Assembly (NCBI RefSeq): GCF_001421535.1
Contig: NZ_LMKN01000008.1
Span: 772,980 to 836,979, forward strand
DNA from: Sphingomonas sp. Leaf20
GTDB taxonomy: Bacteria > Pseudomonadota > Alphaproteobacteria > Sphingomonadales > Sphingomonadaceae
Direction: 5' to 3'
Length of the DNA stretch: 64,000 nucleotides
The translations under genes and the position numbers were made by a program. Shown here one piece after another: positions 44,594-53,733 of this stretch (its first letter is position 1; every line of letters begins with the position of its first letter). Below the pieces are notes generated by a model. That model saw only the letters and a list, made by a program, of their open reading frames with translations, was not told the origin of the DNA and did no database searches.

Positions 44594-45304
44594 TCACTCG
44601 CCGGTAGTGGCCGCGACAGCCCGATCGGCCTCGTCCCGAGTCGGCGAAGCGGTCGCGCCCATCGCATGGTGCCGACCGCGGCCGGGACCACGACGCATCG
44701 CGCGACCACCCGGGCGTTCGCTCGCGTCGAGGCGGCCATCGCGATTGGCGTCCATCCGGTCGAAGCGTTGCGCGGCGCGGTCGCTGAACTCGGCGCGGGT
44801 CACCACGCCGTCGTCGCGGCCGGCGCCGGCGCGCTGGCGGTCTGCGCGGCCCATGCCGCCCCGTGCGCCCCGATCGGGGTCGCGACGAGCATTGGCGTGA
44901 TCCGCTCCCGCAGCCCCGCCCTGCGCCGCCATGCGCTGTTCGCGGCGCTCGCGCATTGCCTCACGCCGTTCTTCGCGGAAGCTGCGTCGCTCCGCGGCAG
45001 TCAGGATGCCGTCGCCGTCCGAGTCCATCCGGGCGAACCGCGCATCGGCGTCCGCGATCGCCTCGGCGCGCGTCACCGCGCGCATCGGGCCACCGCGCCG
45101 TTGCGGACCGCGATTCATCATCTCCGGGCGAGCCGGGGCGGTGGTCTCCTGGGTCTGTGTGGCGAGCGTCGCCGACAATGCGGCGCGATTGGCTGCAGCG
45201 GTATCGGCGCGGCTGCTCGGTGCCGCGGGGGCGGATTGCGCCGCGCAGGCGGTGGCCGCGATGGTGCCGGCGGTAAACGCCAGGGTCAAAATGGTCTTGC
45301 GCAT
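44594..45304 (-). CDS. Exported EF-hand domain protein
   Basis: 236 residues. A signal peptide (MRKTILTLAFTAGTIAATAC) with a Cys at residue 20 could allow lipidation, although the lipobox is imperfect. Two EF-hand loops are visible: DSDGDGILTAAE near residue 94 and DANRDGRLDASE near residue 188, with the canonical Asp/Asn/Asp ligands. Between them is a highly charged Arg/Glu stretch (REERREAMRERREQRMAAQ). It may be a calcium-dependent periplasmic regulator. It immediately precedes the response-regulator and kinase genes and may report calcium or stress to them. Confidence 0.85.
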   Translation of the reverse strand: MRKTILTLAFTAGTIAATACAAQSAPAAPSSRADTAAANRAALSATLATQTQETTAPARPEMMNRGPQRRGGPMRAVTRAEAIADADARFARMDSDGDGILTAAERRSFREERREAMRERREQRMAAQGGAAGADHANARRDPDRGARGGMGRADRQRAGAGRDDGVVTRAEFSDRAAQRFDRMDANRDGRLDASERPGGRAMRRGPGRGRHHAMGATASPTRDEADRAVAATTGE

Positions 45305-45456
45305 CTGCGATCTCCGGTCGGGTGGGGGCGATCCCCATCGAATGTCCGACGTCTGGGCGCAGGCTGTCGCATGGCTATGTCACCCCGTCGGCAAAGTGTC
45401 GCAACTTGTCCCAGTGCAGGTTCAGTGCGCGCCGGGGTCATGGCTCGGTGTGCGAT

Positions 45457-46233
45457 TCAGGCGAAGATCGCGACGCTTTGCATCTGTTCGGCGATCGGCA
45501 GCCCGTCGGCGTTCCAGATTGCCATGGTCTGGCTCGAACTCCCGGCATGGACATAGTCGGTCGTCGCACGCAGCAGCCACCAGCCGTTACGCGTCGTTGG
45601 CTGCGGTCCGAGGATGTTGAGCAGCCAGGTCATCGAGCTGAGCGGGGCGGGGCCGCCGAGCAGCTTGAGCGCGGAGGGCGGCAGGCAATCCGCCACCGCG
45701 ATCAGCTCCACCATCGGGTCGAGCCCGTCACGATCGGCAAGCCTTGCCCAGCGCAGCCATTCGGCCGCGCCGACCCCATCGTCGCGCCGGTCCACCAGGT
45801 CGAAATTCTGCGAGAAGGCGACGCCGCGGTGCCCGCGATAGGTCGCCGTTTCGGAATCGGGCGCGGGAAACTCGGGGGTCGCGCCCGTCCGGTGATCGAT
45901 CACCGATTCGATCGCGCGCATGAACACGAACGTCGCGCGCAGCCCGAGACCTGCGGCACTCTCCACGTCGACCTGGATGAATGCAGCATTCCGCCCGCGG
46001 CGCAACCGGCTGGCGCGCAGCGTGATCGCGCCCGACAAGGGGCCGATGAACGCGATCTGTGCCGAACGCAGCGGTGGCAGGTCGGAGTCGGATCGTTGCG
46101 CCACGTGCAGCGCCATCGCGGCCGAAAAGCCCCCATAGGCGGTCCGCCCCTGCAGCCAGTTGTCGGGGATGCTCCCGCGCCAGCCGTCGTCGACGGGTTC
46201 GAGCGCCGCGATGGCCTGCCCCAGACTCGTCAT
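45457..46233 (-). CDS. Acyl-CoA thioesterase-like family protein
   Basis: 258 residues with a double hotdog layout. GRTAYGGFSAAMALHVAQ near residue 29 and the C-terminal GWWLLRATTDYVHAGSSSQT resemble TesB-like acyl-CoA thioesterases of the type found with acyl-CoA ligases. It would release free acids from acyl-CoAs. The ATG overlaps the acyl-CoA ligase stop (ATGA) so the pair is coupled, in order ligase then thioesterase. It ends about 150 bases before the EF-hand gene, so the two units are separate. Confidence 0.85.
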   Translation of the reverse strand: MTSLGQAIAALEPVDDGWRGSIPDNWLQGRTAYGGFSAAMALHVAQRSDSDLPPLRSAQIAFIGPLSGAITLRASRLRRGRNAAFIQVDVESAAGLGLRATFVFMRAIESVIDHRTGATPEFPAPDSETATYRGHRGVAFSQNFDLVDRRDDGVGAAEWLRWARLADRDGLDPMVELIAVADCLPPSALKLLGGPAPLSSMTWLLNILGPQPTTRNGWWLLRATTDYVHAGSSSQTMAIWNADGLPIAEQMQSVAIFA

Positions 46234-47798
46234 GCGCCGAGCAACCGGTCACGAAGCTCGCGCTTGAGCACCTTGCCGATCGCGCTGCGCGGCAGCTCGG
46301 CGACGGCGTGGATGCCCGCCAGCCGCTGCGTCTTGCCGAGCTGCGCATTGGTCCAGGCGAGGATCGCGGCGGCGTCGGCGTCGCGCGTCCGCGGAACGAT
46401 GATTGCCACCGGCGTCTCGCCCCAGGCCTCGGACGGCATGCCCACCACCGCGCAGTCGGCGACGTCGGGATGGCGGGCCAATACCGCCTCGAGATCGGAC
46501 GGATAGACGTTGAAGCCGCCGGAAATGACCAGGTCCTTCTTGCGGTCGAGCAGCGTCAGGAAGCCGTCCGCGTCGAACCGCCCGACATCGCCGTGGCGGA
46601 TGTAGCGGTTGCCCGTCGCATCATACCATTCCGCCTCGCGTGTCGCCTCGTGGCGACCATGATAGCCATTCATCATCGCGGGGCTCCGGCCGACGACCTC
46701 TCCGGTCTCGCCCGGCGCGACCTCGTTGCCGTTGTCGTCGATCAGCCTGATCTCGTGGCCCGGCATCGGCTGGCCGACGGTATGCAGCTTCGTCGGGTTC
46801 GCGCTTGCGTTCAACGCGCAGCTCGCGCCGCCTTCGGTCATGCCGTAGAATTCGACGAGCAGGCCGGGCCACCGTGCGACGACATCGGCCTTGAGAGCGG
46901 CGGGGAAGGGCGCGCTGGTGCTGGTCTTGAAGCGGAATGCTGACAGGTCGAAATCGGCGAAATCGGGCAGCGCCATGATCCGCTGATACTGGACGGGAAC
47001 GAGCATCGTGTGCGTCGCACGGTGACGCTCGGCAAGCACGAGATAGGTGCGCGCATCGAACTTGCCCATCAGCACGACCGTGCCACCCCAGCCAAGTGTT
47101 GGCAGCACGCTGACCAGCGTCGTGTTCGAATAGAGCGGCGTCGCGATCATCGTGACCGCGGTGTCGAACCCGGCCGCGGCGTTGCGCGCGATATGCGCCC
47201 AGCGCATCGCGTGGCTCTGGACGATTCCCTTCGGCGTCCCGGTGGTGCCCGACGAGTAGATGATGTTGAACGCGTCCTCCGGGACGATCGACACGTCCGG
47301 CGCGACCGCATCCTCCGCGGCCAGCCACGCCTCGAACCGCTGCGGCCCGGCCGGTGCCTGCGGATCGGCATCGGTCGGGCCGGGGGGCGGAAGCAGGATC
47401 GCCCGCGCGGGGACATGCATCGGTCGAAGCATGTCCGCCTGCTCGGCATCGACGAAGACGATCGGCGCGCCGCTGTCGGCGATCATCGCGCCGATCGCTT
47501 CGGGCGTGGCGGAGGGCGCGATCGGCGTCGCGACGCAGCCCGCGCGTACCGCACCGAGGAAAACTGCCATATACTCGACCGACGGCGCGGCGACGATCGC
47601 AACCGCCATCCCCTTGGCAACGCCGTCACGACGCAACGCGCTGGCGACCCGGTCCATCAGGCGATCGAGCGTCGCATAGTCGATCGCATGGCGGGAATCC
47701 GCGAGTGCAAGCGAGTTTCCGCGTTCGCGGCCATGCGCGCGGATCAGATCGGGGAGCGTGGCAAAGCCCGTGGCGAGCATGTCGGCGGCGGTCGTCAT
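46230..47798 (-). CDS. AMP-binding acyl-CoA ligase
   Basis: 522 residues from the Met at 47798; a longer frame to 47900 is unlikely. The ANL family P-loop is YSSGTTGTPKGI near residue 180. The other signatures are FYGMTEGG, the GDVGRFDADGFLTLLDRKKD hinge with the conserved Asp, and the C-terminal lysine in PRSAIGKVLKREL. It activates a carboxylic acid with ATP and CoA; fatty-acid or aromatic-acid specificity is not decided. It diverges from a glutathione transferase gene 77 bases away. Confidence 0.92.
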   Translation of the reverse strand: MTTAADMLATGFATLPDLIRAHGRERGNSLALADSRHAIDYATLDRLMDRVASALRRDGVAKGMAVAIVAAPSVEYMAVFLGAVRAGCVATPIAPSATPEAIGAMIADSGAPIVFVDAEQADMLRPMHVPARAILLPPPGPTDADPQAPAGPQRFEAWLAAEDAVAPDVSIVPEDAFNIIYSSGTTGTPKGIVQSHAMRWAHIARNAAAGFDTAVTMIATPLYSNTTLVSVLPTLGWGGTVVLMGKFDARTYLVLAERHRATHTMLVPVQYQRIMALPDFADFDLSAFRFKTSTSAPFPAALKADVVARWPGLLVEFYGMTEGGASCALNASANPTKLHTVGQPMPGHEIRLIDDNGNEVAPGETGEVVGRSPAMMNGYHGRHEATREAEWYDATGNRYIRHGDVGRFDADGFLTLLDRKKDLVISGGFNVYPSDLEAVLARHPDVADCAVVGMPSEAWGETPVAIIVPRTRDADAAAILAWTNAQLGKTQRLAGIHAVAELPRSAIGKVLKRELRDRLLGA

Positions 47799-47875
47799 CG
47801 ATCCCTGGCTATGCGAATTATCGCGCGAATGCCATACGCCATGTTCGAAAACCCGAATCGTGAAGGCTCTTGCCC

Positions 47876-48490
47876 ATGCTGTTCTACGATAGCGCGTCAC
47901 CGGCCCCCAATCCGCGCCGGGTCCGGATATTCCTTGCCGAGAAGCACGTCCGGGTGCCGATGGCGCAGGTCTCGATTCCGAAGGCCGAGCACAAGGCGGC
48001 GGCGTATCTCGCGGTAAACCCGCATGGGCAGACGCCGGCGCTCGCGTTCGACGATGGCCGCGTGCTGACCGAAAGTGTCGCGATCTGCCGCTATTTCGAG
48101 GCGCTGCATCCCGACCCGCCGCTGTTCGGGCAGGGGGCGCTCAACATCGCCGAGGTCGACATGTGGACGCGCCGCGTCGAGATGCGGCTGATGACGCCGC
48201 TCGGGCTCGTCTGGCAGCATACGCATCCGTGGACCGCGCGGATCGTGAAGCCGCAATATACCGAGTTCGGCGAGACGCAGCGCCCGCGCGTGCTGGCGGC
48301 GATGGCAGAGTTCGACCACGCGCTGAGCGGCGGGTCGTGGCTCGACGGCGTGCGGTACACGATCGCGGATATCGTGCTGCTGACCACGATCGACTTCGCG
48401 ACCTTCGTGGGCATTCCCGTGCCGGGCGAGCTGGACAATCTCACGGACTGGCACCGCCGGGCCTCCGCGCGGCCCAGCGCGCAGGCCTAG
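47876..48490 (+). CDS. Glutathione S-transferase family protein
   Basis: 204 residues from the Met at 47876 (a TTG two codons earlier is possible). Thioredoxin-like N-terminal domain: SPAPNPRRVRIFLAEK, NPHGQTPALAFDDGRVLTES with the cis-proline and gamma-glutamyl contact, and a helical C-domain with TIADIVLLTTIDFATFVG (N-capping Asp). It resembles the bacterial GST group near the Ure2p/GstB-type enzymes. It conjugates or reduces electrophiles with glutathione; substrate unknown. Confidence 0.92.
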   Translation: MLFYDSASPAPNPRRVRIFLAEKHVRVPMAQVSIPKAEHKAAAYLAVNPHGQTPALAFDDGRVLTESVAICRYFEALHPDPPLFGQGALNIAEVDMWTRRVEMRLMTPLGLVWQHTHPWTARIVKPQYTEFGETQRPRVLAAMAEFDHALSGGSWLDGVRYTIADIVLLTTIDFATFVGIPVPGELDNLTDWHRRASARPSAQA

Positions 48491-48735
48491 CAGCGGGCAG
48501 CACGGGCAATATCGAGGCGGCGGCCCCGACTTTGGTCGGGGATGATCCAGATTGCCGAAACTTCCTTTGCAACACGTCTGCAAAGCTGCCATGAAGCCCG
48601 CATACCCGAACTTCAGTTTCGTAGACGAAGCGAAGTGACGGAGGCAATGTGCCGTCGACATGATCGATGTCCGGCCATTCCAGGGGCATGCAGGCCAACA
48701 GGTCGCGCCCGGTAACGAGGTTGGAGAGGGGATAA

Positions 48736-48767
48736 GGCGGAAGGCCGGCATGGCCGGACCTTCCGCC
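48736..48767 (+). terminator. Hairpin between GST and TonB receptor genes
   Basis: GGCGGAAGG-CCGGC pairs with GCCGG-ACCTTCCGCC (one bulged base) around an ATG loop, then GTCCTTCTGTTTCCC with a T-rich stretch. It resembles an intrinsic terminator on the plus strand, though it lies 245 bases after the GST stop and could instead be a leader structure. Confidence 0.5.
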
Positions 48768-48937
48768 GTCCTTCTGTTTCCCAACGTCCTGCACACATCA
48801 GTCGCACATCCAGGCGGAATGCGTGTCATTCCTGGATTGGCCCATGCGCGGGCTCCCGGCTATCGATACCCAGAGGAATTCGAAGAGCGGTTTTGGCCGA
48901 CCCGGACGTTTCACGGGCTGTCGAGCAGTCCTGGATC

Positions 48938-48964
48938 CGTAATATTACGTAGCAATTTGCTACG
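48938..48964. promoter_or_regulatory. Nested palindrome upstream of the TonB receptor
   Basis: A perfect 12-base palindrome CGTAATATTACG (48938-48949) overlaps an inverted repeat CGTAGC-AATTT-GCTACG (48948-48964). It lies immediately upstream of TTGACG (48975-48980), a possible -35 element, with TCTATT 17 bases further as a weak -10. It is a strong candidate operator for the receptor; the binding protein is unknown. Confidence 0.55.
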
Positions 48965-49053
48965 CTTTTACCGCTTGACGATCGTCGCTGCGAGGCATCT
49001 ATTCGAAGTTGCGGTACGGGCCATCAGTGCTCCGGCCGGACAGGGAGAGAGAT

Positions 49054-52000
49054 GTGGCCAAGCAGCGCTATTTCGTCGCGTGCGCATTTTCCGTACTCGC
49101 ATGTGCACTCGTTTCGCCGGCTGCGGCGCAGGTCGGGGGAGATCCGCGACCTGTCGGCTCGGCGGGGCAGTCCGGGGCGCAAACGGGCGCCGACGCGACG
49201 CTCGGCAGTTCGTCGAATGCGGCGTCGTCGAATGCCGTGCAGAACGGCAGCCCCGACATCATCGTCACGGGATCGCTGATCCGTGGATCGTCGGAGGATG
49301 CCGCCGCGCCGGTCGACGTGATTTCGGGGGACGAGCTCGCGAAACAGGGCGCGCCCACCGCGGTCGAGCTGCTCAAGAACCTGCCGACATCGAACGGCGT
49401 CACGGGCGACGCGAACCAGTTCGACAGCCGCAGCCAGGGCAATGAGGGCGTCGCGTCGGTCAATCTGCGCGGGCTCGGCCCGCAGCGCACGCTCGTGCTG
49501 CTCAACGGCAAGCGGCTGGTGCCGGTCGGGGGCGGTATCCCGATCGTCGACATCAACCTGATCCCGTCGGGTGCGATCGGGCGCGTCGAGGTGCTGAAGG
49601 ACGGGGCCGCCGCAACCTATGGCTCGGATGCGATCGCCGGCGTCGTCAACTTCATCACGCGCACCGACCAGAAGGGCTTCCTCGTCTCCGGCGACTATCG
49701 CTATATCGACGGGTCCAAGGGTGATTACGGCACCGCGATCAGCTATGGCCATAGCGGCAACGGCTTTCGCATGCTCGCCTCGTTCGGGTATCAGCACCGG
49801 TCGGAATTGCGGACCACCGACCGCGACTTCACGATCCAGCCCTATGCCAACAATCCGCAGGGCGGCTGGACGGGGGGCGGCAACCCGGGCAATTTCGACT
49901 TCAACGCGACGGTGCCGTTCGTCGACCCCGCAACCGGGCGGTTGTTCACTGGCTATGGCGCGACCGGCGCGTCGAACGGTGTCAACTTCATCCGCGATCT
50001 CGGGTGCGAATCGCTTGGCGGGTTCCGCAGCACGCCCGGGTCGAGCACGCCGACGCCGACCGCGGTCGGCACGATCGCGGTGCCGACGGATCGGTGCTTC
50101 AACAATTACGGGCAGTTCGGCAATCTCGTCGAGCCCGAGGATCGCTATCAGGCCTATGCCGAATTCGCGATCGACCTGACGAGCTCGCTGCAGTTCACCG
50201 CCAGCGCGCTGTACGGGTCGACCTCGACGCGGATCACCACGTCGCCGACCTATCTGCCGACCTTGCCGCCTTCGGCCAACGCCGCCGGCGGGGGTTCGGG
50301 GTTCTTCCAGGTGCCGACCTACGCGCCCGCGCTGCGTGATTATTGCCAGACCTATGGTACTGCGGCGGGGTGTCTCACGGCGAACGGGACGCCACTCGCG
50401 CCTGCGCTGGCGTTCCCCGTCCTGTTCCGGCCCGCATTGCTCGGTGGCAATCCCGTCTTCCAGGGGGGCGACAATGATCGCGGATCGGCGTTTTCGAAGC
50501 GTCAGTCGGACTCGATGCGCTTCACCGCCGACCTGTCCTGGGAAGTCACGGACCGCATCAACCTGACCGCCAGCGGTACCTATTCGGAATATTATCGCGA
50601 GAATGAGGGGACCGACACGTTCGGCGACCTGCTCCAGAACGCGATCGCGGGTTTTGGCGGCGCGAATTGCGCGTTCGCGACCACCGCCTCGCGCGCGGGG
50701 CTCAGCGCTGCCCAGATCGCAGCGCTTGCGGGCACCAACGGCTGTACCTTCTTCAATCCCTTCTCGACCGCGGTCGCGGTCAACCCCGTCACCGGGCAGG
50801 CCAATCCCGCCTATGCCGGATCGCGCGGCACCAACGGCCTGAGCACGACCCCGGGCGCCGGGCTGGTCAACGACGTTGCGACGGTCGACAATTTCTTCCG
50901 CACGACGCGCACTGTCTACGACACCAAGCTGTTCGTCGGTGACCTCGTCCTTGGCGGGCGGACCGGGCTGCGGCTTCCCGGTGGCGATGTCGGCTTCGCA
51001 ATCGGTGGCCAGTATCGCCGCAATCATTATTCGGTGAACTACAACGCGGACAGCAACCTCGCGACCAACCCTTGCCCCGGCTCGCCGCTCAACCCCAATG
51101 CGACCTGCACGCCGCAGACGGGCGCGCTGGGCTTTCTCGGGACGAACCGGAATGCGTCGTCGGTCGGCGACGTGAAGGCGCTGTTCGCCGAACTCCAGCT
51201 GCCGATCTTCCAGGCGGTCAACGCGCAGCTTTCGGCGCGCTATGAGGATTATGGTGGCGCGGTCGGATCGACGTTCAACCCGCAGGGGCGCCTGCGTGTC
51301 CAGGTTGCGCCGTGGCTCGCGCTGCGCGGCGGTGCGGGCACGACGTTCCGCGGCCCGCCTGCGCAGCAGCTCGAGGGCAACCTGACCGCGCTGCAGATCA
51401 TCGGTACGTCGTTCCGCGCGGTCGATATCAACGGCAACCCCAATCTGTCGCCCGAGAAGGCGACGACGTACAGCGGTGGCGTGATCGTCGACATCGGCGG
51501 CTTCAACGCGAGCGTCGACTATTTCCGCTATGACCTGAAGGGGCCGATCGAGCAGGAGCCGACGCAAGGCATCGTCAATGCGCTGTTCGGCGCGAGCGGC
51601 ATCGCGAACTGCGGCAATGCGGCGTTTGCGGCGCTCCAGCAGCGGTTCACCTTTACCGGTGCGGGCTGTGGTGTTGCGAACGTGCAGCGGTTGCGGACGG
51701 TGTACGTCAACAGCGCGGATGTGACGACCTCGGGTCTCGACGTCCAGGCGACCTATCGCGGCGACATCGGGCTCGCGACCGTCACCGTCGGCGCGACAGG
51801 CACCTATGTCATCGAATACAAGACCAAGGACGTGACGGTCGAGGGGGTCGTCGTGCAGCCGGCGTTCAACGGTGTCGGACTGCTCAACTACCAGACGACC
51901 GCCTATCCAGTGCCCGAGATCAAGGGCAATTGGTACGTCCAGGGCGACTATGACATCGCCAGCCTTCGGCTTCAGTTCAACTATATCGACGGCTATACCG

Positions 52001-52263
52001 ACCAGCGCGGGGCGGCGATCTTCGGGCCGAACTTCGGCGCGCTGGCTGGCGCTTCGGTTACGGGTGGCAAGGAGATCGGTGCGTTCAAGACGATGGACGC
52101 AACGCTCAGGATCGCGCTGCCGACGGGATCGACGATCTCGCTGTCCGCGCTCAACATCTTCGATCGTGCCCCGCCCTTTGCCCGGCTGGATCAGAATTAC
52201 GATCCGTTCACGGCATCGCCGCTGGGCTTCACCGCAAAAGTCGGTTTGTCGCAACGATTTTGA
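49054..52263 (+). CDS. TonB-dependent outer membrane receptor
   Basis: 1069 residues starting at GTG 49054, after GGGAGA. A signal peptide (FVACAFSVLACALVSPAAAQ) and a Gly/Ser/Asn-rich linker precede the plug. DIIVTGSLIRG near residue 70-80 is a plausible TonB box region. The plug domain has VDVISGDELAKQGAPTAVEL and LNGKRLVPVGG, and the barrel ends in the canonical KVGLSQRF. The size and plug resemble the large substrate-specific receptors of sphingomonads. It moves a bulky ligand through the outer membrane, energised by TonB-ExbBD. The ligand may be a lipid or glycan; it precedes an MFS permease. Confidence 0.93.
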   Translation: MAKQRYFVACAFSVLACALVSPAAAQVGGDPRPVGSAGQSGAQTGADATLGSSSNAASSNAVQNGSPDIIVTGSLIRGSSEDAAAPVDVISGDELAKQGAPTAVELLKNLPTSNGVTGDANQFDSRSQGNEGVASVNLRGLGPQRTLVLLNGKRLVPVGGGIPIVDINLIPSGAIGRVEVLKDGAAATYGSDAIAGVVNFITRTDQKGFLVSGDYRYIDGSKGDYGTAISYGHSGNGFRMLASFGYQHRSELRTTDRDFTIQPYANNPQGGWTGGGNPGNFDFNATVPFVDPATGRLFTGYGATGASNGVNFIRDLGCESLGGFRSTPGSSTPTPTAVGTIAVPTDRCFNNYGQFGNLVEPEDRYQAYAEFAIDLTSSLQFTASALYGSTSTRITTSPTYLPTLPPSANAAGGGSGFFQVPTYAPALRDYCQTYGTAAGCLTANGTPLAPALAFPVLFRPALLGGNPVFQGGDNDRGSAFSKRQSDSMRFTADLSWEVTDRINLTASGTYSEYYRENEGTDTFGDLLQNAIAGFGGANCAFATTASRAGLSAAQIAALAGTNGCTFFNPFSTAVAVNPVTGQANPAYAGSRGTNGLSTTPGAGLVNDVATVDNFFRTTRTVYDTKLFVGDLVLGGRTGLRLPGGDVGFAIGGQYRRNHYSVNYNADSNLATNPCPGSPLNPNATCTPQTGALGFLGTNRNASSVGDVKALFAELQLPIFQAVNAQLSARYEDYGGAVGSTFNPQGRLRVQVAPWLALRGGAGTTFRGPPAQQLEGNLTALQIIGTSFRAVDINGNPNLSPEKATTYSGGVIVDIGGFNASVDYFRYDLKGPIEQEPTQGIVNALFGASGIANCGNAAFAALQQRFTFTGAGCGVANVQRLRTVYVNSADVTTSGLDVQATYRGDIGLATVTVGATGTYVIEYKTKDVTVEGVVVQPAFNGVGLLNYQTTAYPVPEIKGNWYVQGDYDIASLRLQFNYIDGYTDQRGAAIFGPNFGALAGASVTGGKEIGAFKTMDATLRIALPTGSTISLSALNIFDRAPPFARLDQNYDPFTASPLGFTAKVGLSQRF

Positions 52264-52341
52264 TTTTCTCGACAACTGGCCTCGCTTTCCTGCATCGGGT
52301 ATGGTCCAAGCAGGTCGCGAGGCCAGTAACGAGTTGAGAGG

Positions 52342-53667
52342 ATGATCATGGCGACAGCGTTCAAGACGCACCCCGAGATCGCAGACGCATTGGCCATGAA
52401 GCGTCGCGGATTGACGCTCACCCTACTCACGCTGACCTATTTCTTCAGTTACATGGACCGGCAGATCCTTGCGATCCTGCTCGAGCGGATCAAGGCGGAT
52501 CTCATCCTCACGGATACGCAGCTGGGGCTTTTATCCGGGCTCGTCTTTGCGATCTTCTATGCGACGCTCGGCATTCCCGTCGCGCGGCTTGCCGACCGGA
52601 CCAGTCGTCGCAACATCATCGCGGTCAGCCTGACGATCTGGAGCGCGATGACCGCATTGTGCGGGTTAGCGCAGAATTTCACACAGTTGATGTTGTTCCG
52701 TATCGGTGTCGGGATCGGCGAGGCGGGGTCGAGCCCGCCAAGTCACTCGATCATCGCGGATCTCTATCCACCCGAAAAGCGTGCCAGCGCGATGGCGGTC
52801 TATTCGCTCGGCGTCGTCCTGGGGGCGGGGTTCGGTACGCTGATCGGTGGTGTCGTCGCGCATGCCTATGGCTGGCGGATCGCGATGATGACGGTCGGAC
52901 TGCCCGGCATCGTCCTTGCCGTGGTGGTCCGGCTGTTCATGGTCGAGCCCCGCCGCGGCCTGTCGGATGTCAGTCGCGTGGCGGAGCAACAGGCGATGCC
53001 GAGCATCGCGCAGGGCTTTGCGTCGATGTGGGCGAGCGCGCCGGCGCGCCATCTGGTGATGGGCGTGACGCTCACGTCGATGATCGGGTATGCGCTGACG
53101 GGCTGGGGGCCGAGCTTCATGCAACGCTCGCTCGGGATCTCGATGCTCGACGTGTCGCGCTATATCGCGCTGCCGGGGGCGCTGTTCGGCGCCATCTCCG
53201 CGCTGGCAGGCGGCAAGATCGCGGACGTGCTTGCCAAGCGTCACGGCTTGCATGTCCAGTCCTGGGTGGTGCTGGTGATGAAGGCGCTCGCGCTGCCGTT
53301 TGCGCTGGCCTTCTACATGATCGACGTGCCCGCGATCGCGATCGGCAGCTATTTCATCTACCTGATCTTCGCCAATTCCTATCTCGGACCAAGTTTCGCG
53401 CTGATCCAGCATCTCGCCCCCTTGCGGATCCGGGCGATGTGGGCGGCGATCACGCTGCTCGTCATCAACCTGATCGGGCTGGGCCTCGGCCCGACGATCG
53501 TCGGCTGGCTGAGCGACATCCTGAAGCCCGGTTTTGGCGAAGACTCGCTTCGCTATGCGCTGGTCATCGTCGTCATGATGACGCCCTGGGCGCTGTTCCA
53601 CTATTGGCGTGCAGGCGTGCTGCTCAAGCGGGACGAGGACATCGTGACCGCCGCGCGCGCGCATTGA
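52342..53667 (+). CDS. Spinster-like MFS transporter
   Basis: 441 residues with 12 membrane helices. TYFFSYMDRQILAILLERIK, the loop motif GIPVARLADRTSRRNII and IGVGIGEAGSSPPSHSIIADL match the spinster/Spns branch of the MFS that is frequent next to TonB receptors and acyl-CoA genes in sphingomonads. An alternate Met is at residue 3. It probably imports what the receptor delivers. It converges with the TetR gene. Confidence 0.88.
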   Translation: MIMATAFKTHPEIADALAMKRRGLTLTLLTLTYFFSYMDRQILAILLERIKADLILTDTQLGLLSGLVFAIFYATLGIPVARLADRTSRRNIIAVSLTIWSAMTALCGLAQNFTQLMLFRIGVGIGEAGSSPPSHSIIADLYPPEKRASAMAVYSLGVVLGAGFGTLIGGVVAHAYGWRIAMMTVGLPGIVLAVVVRLFMVEPRRGLSDVSRVAEQQAMPSIAQGFASMWASAPARHLVMGVTLTSMIGYALTGWGPSFMQRSLGISMLDVSRYIALPGALFGAISALAGGKIADVLAKRHGLHVQSWVVLVMKALALPFALAFYMIDVPAIAIGSYFIYLIFANSYLGPSFALIQHLAPLRIRAMWAAITLLVINLIGLGLGPTIVGWLSDILKPGFGEDSLRYALVIVVMMTPWALFHYWRAGVLLKRDEDIVTAARAH

Positions 53668-53733
53668 GGAATTGGCGCGGGGCGGGCGGATGCCCGGTCC
53701 GCGTCAAACCACCCGTCTTGCGGACGTGCCGTG

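Larger units (their letters stand above)
48491..49053. other. Intergenic region upstream of the TonB-dependent receptor
   Basis: About 560 bases without a supported gene. It contains a short hairpin CCCCGAC-TTTG-GTCGGGG (48524-48541), a strong hairpin at 48736-48767, nested AT-centred palindromes at 48938-48964 and a possible promoter at 48975-49003. The 117-codon frame on the minus strand crosses these structures and shows no family features. Composition is mixed and lower in GC near 48940. Confidence 0.45.

Noticed and set aside
48441..48794. A 117-codon minus-strand frame between GST and the TonB receptor.
   Set aside because: It overlaps the GST 3' end, crosses a strong hairpin and shows no family features or ribosome site.
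49024..52371. A very long open frame (over 1100 codons) antisense to the TonB receptor gene.
   Set aside because: It is an Arg/Ala-rich mirror of a high-GC coding strand without family motifs. The plus strand encodes a full receptor with plug and barrel.
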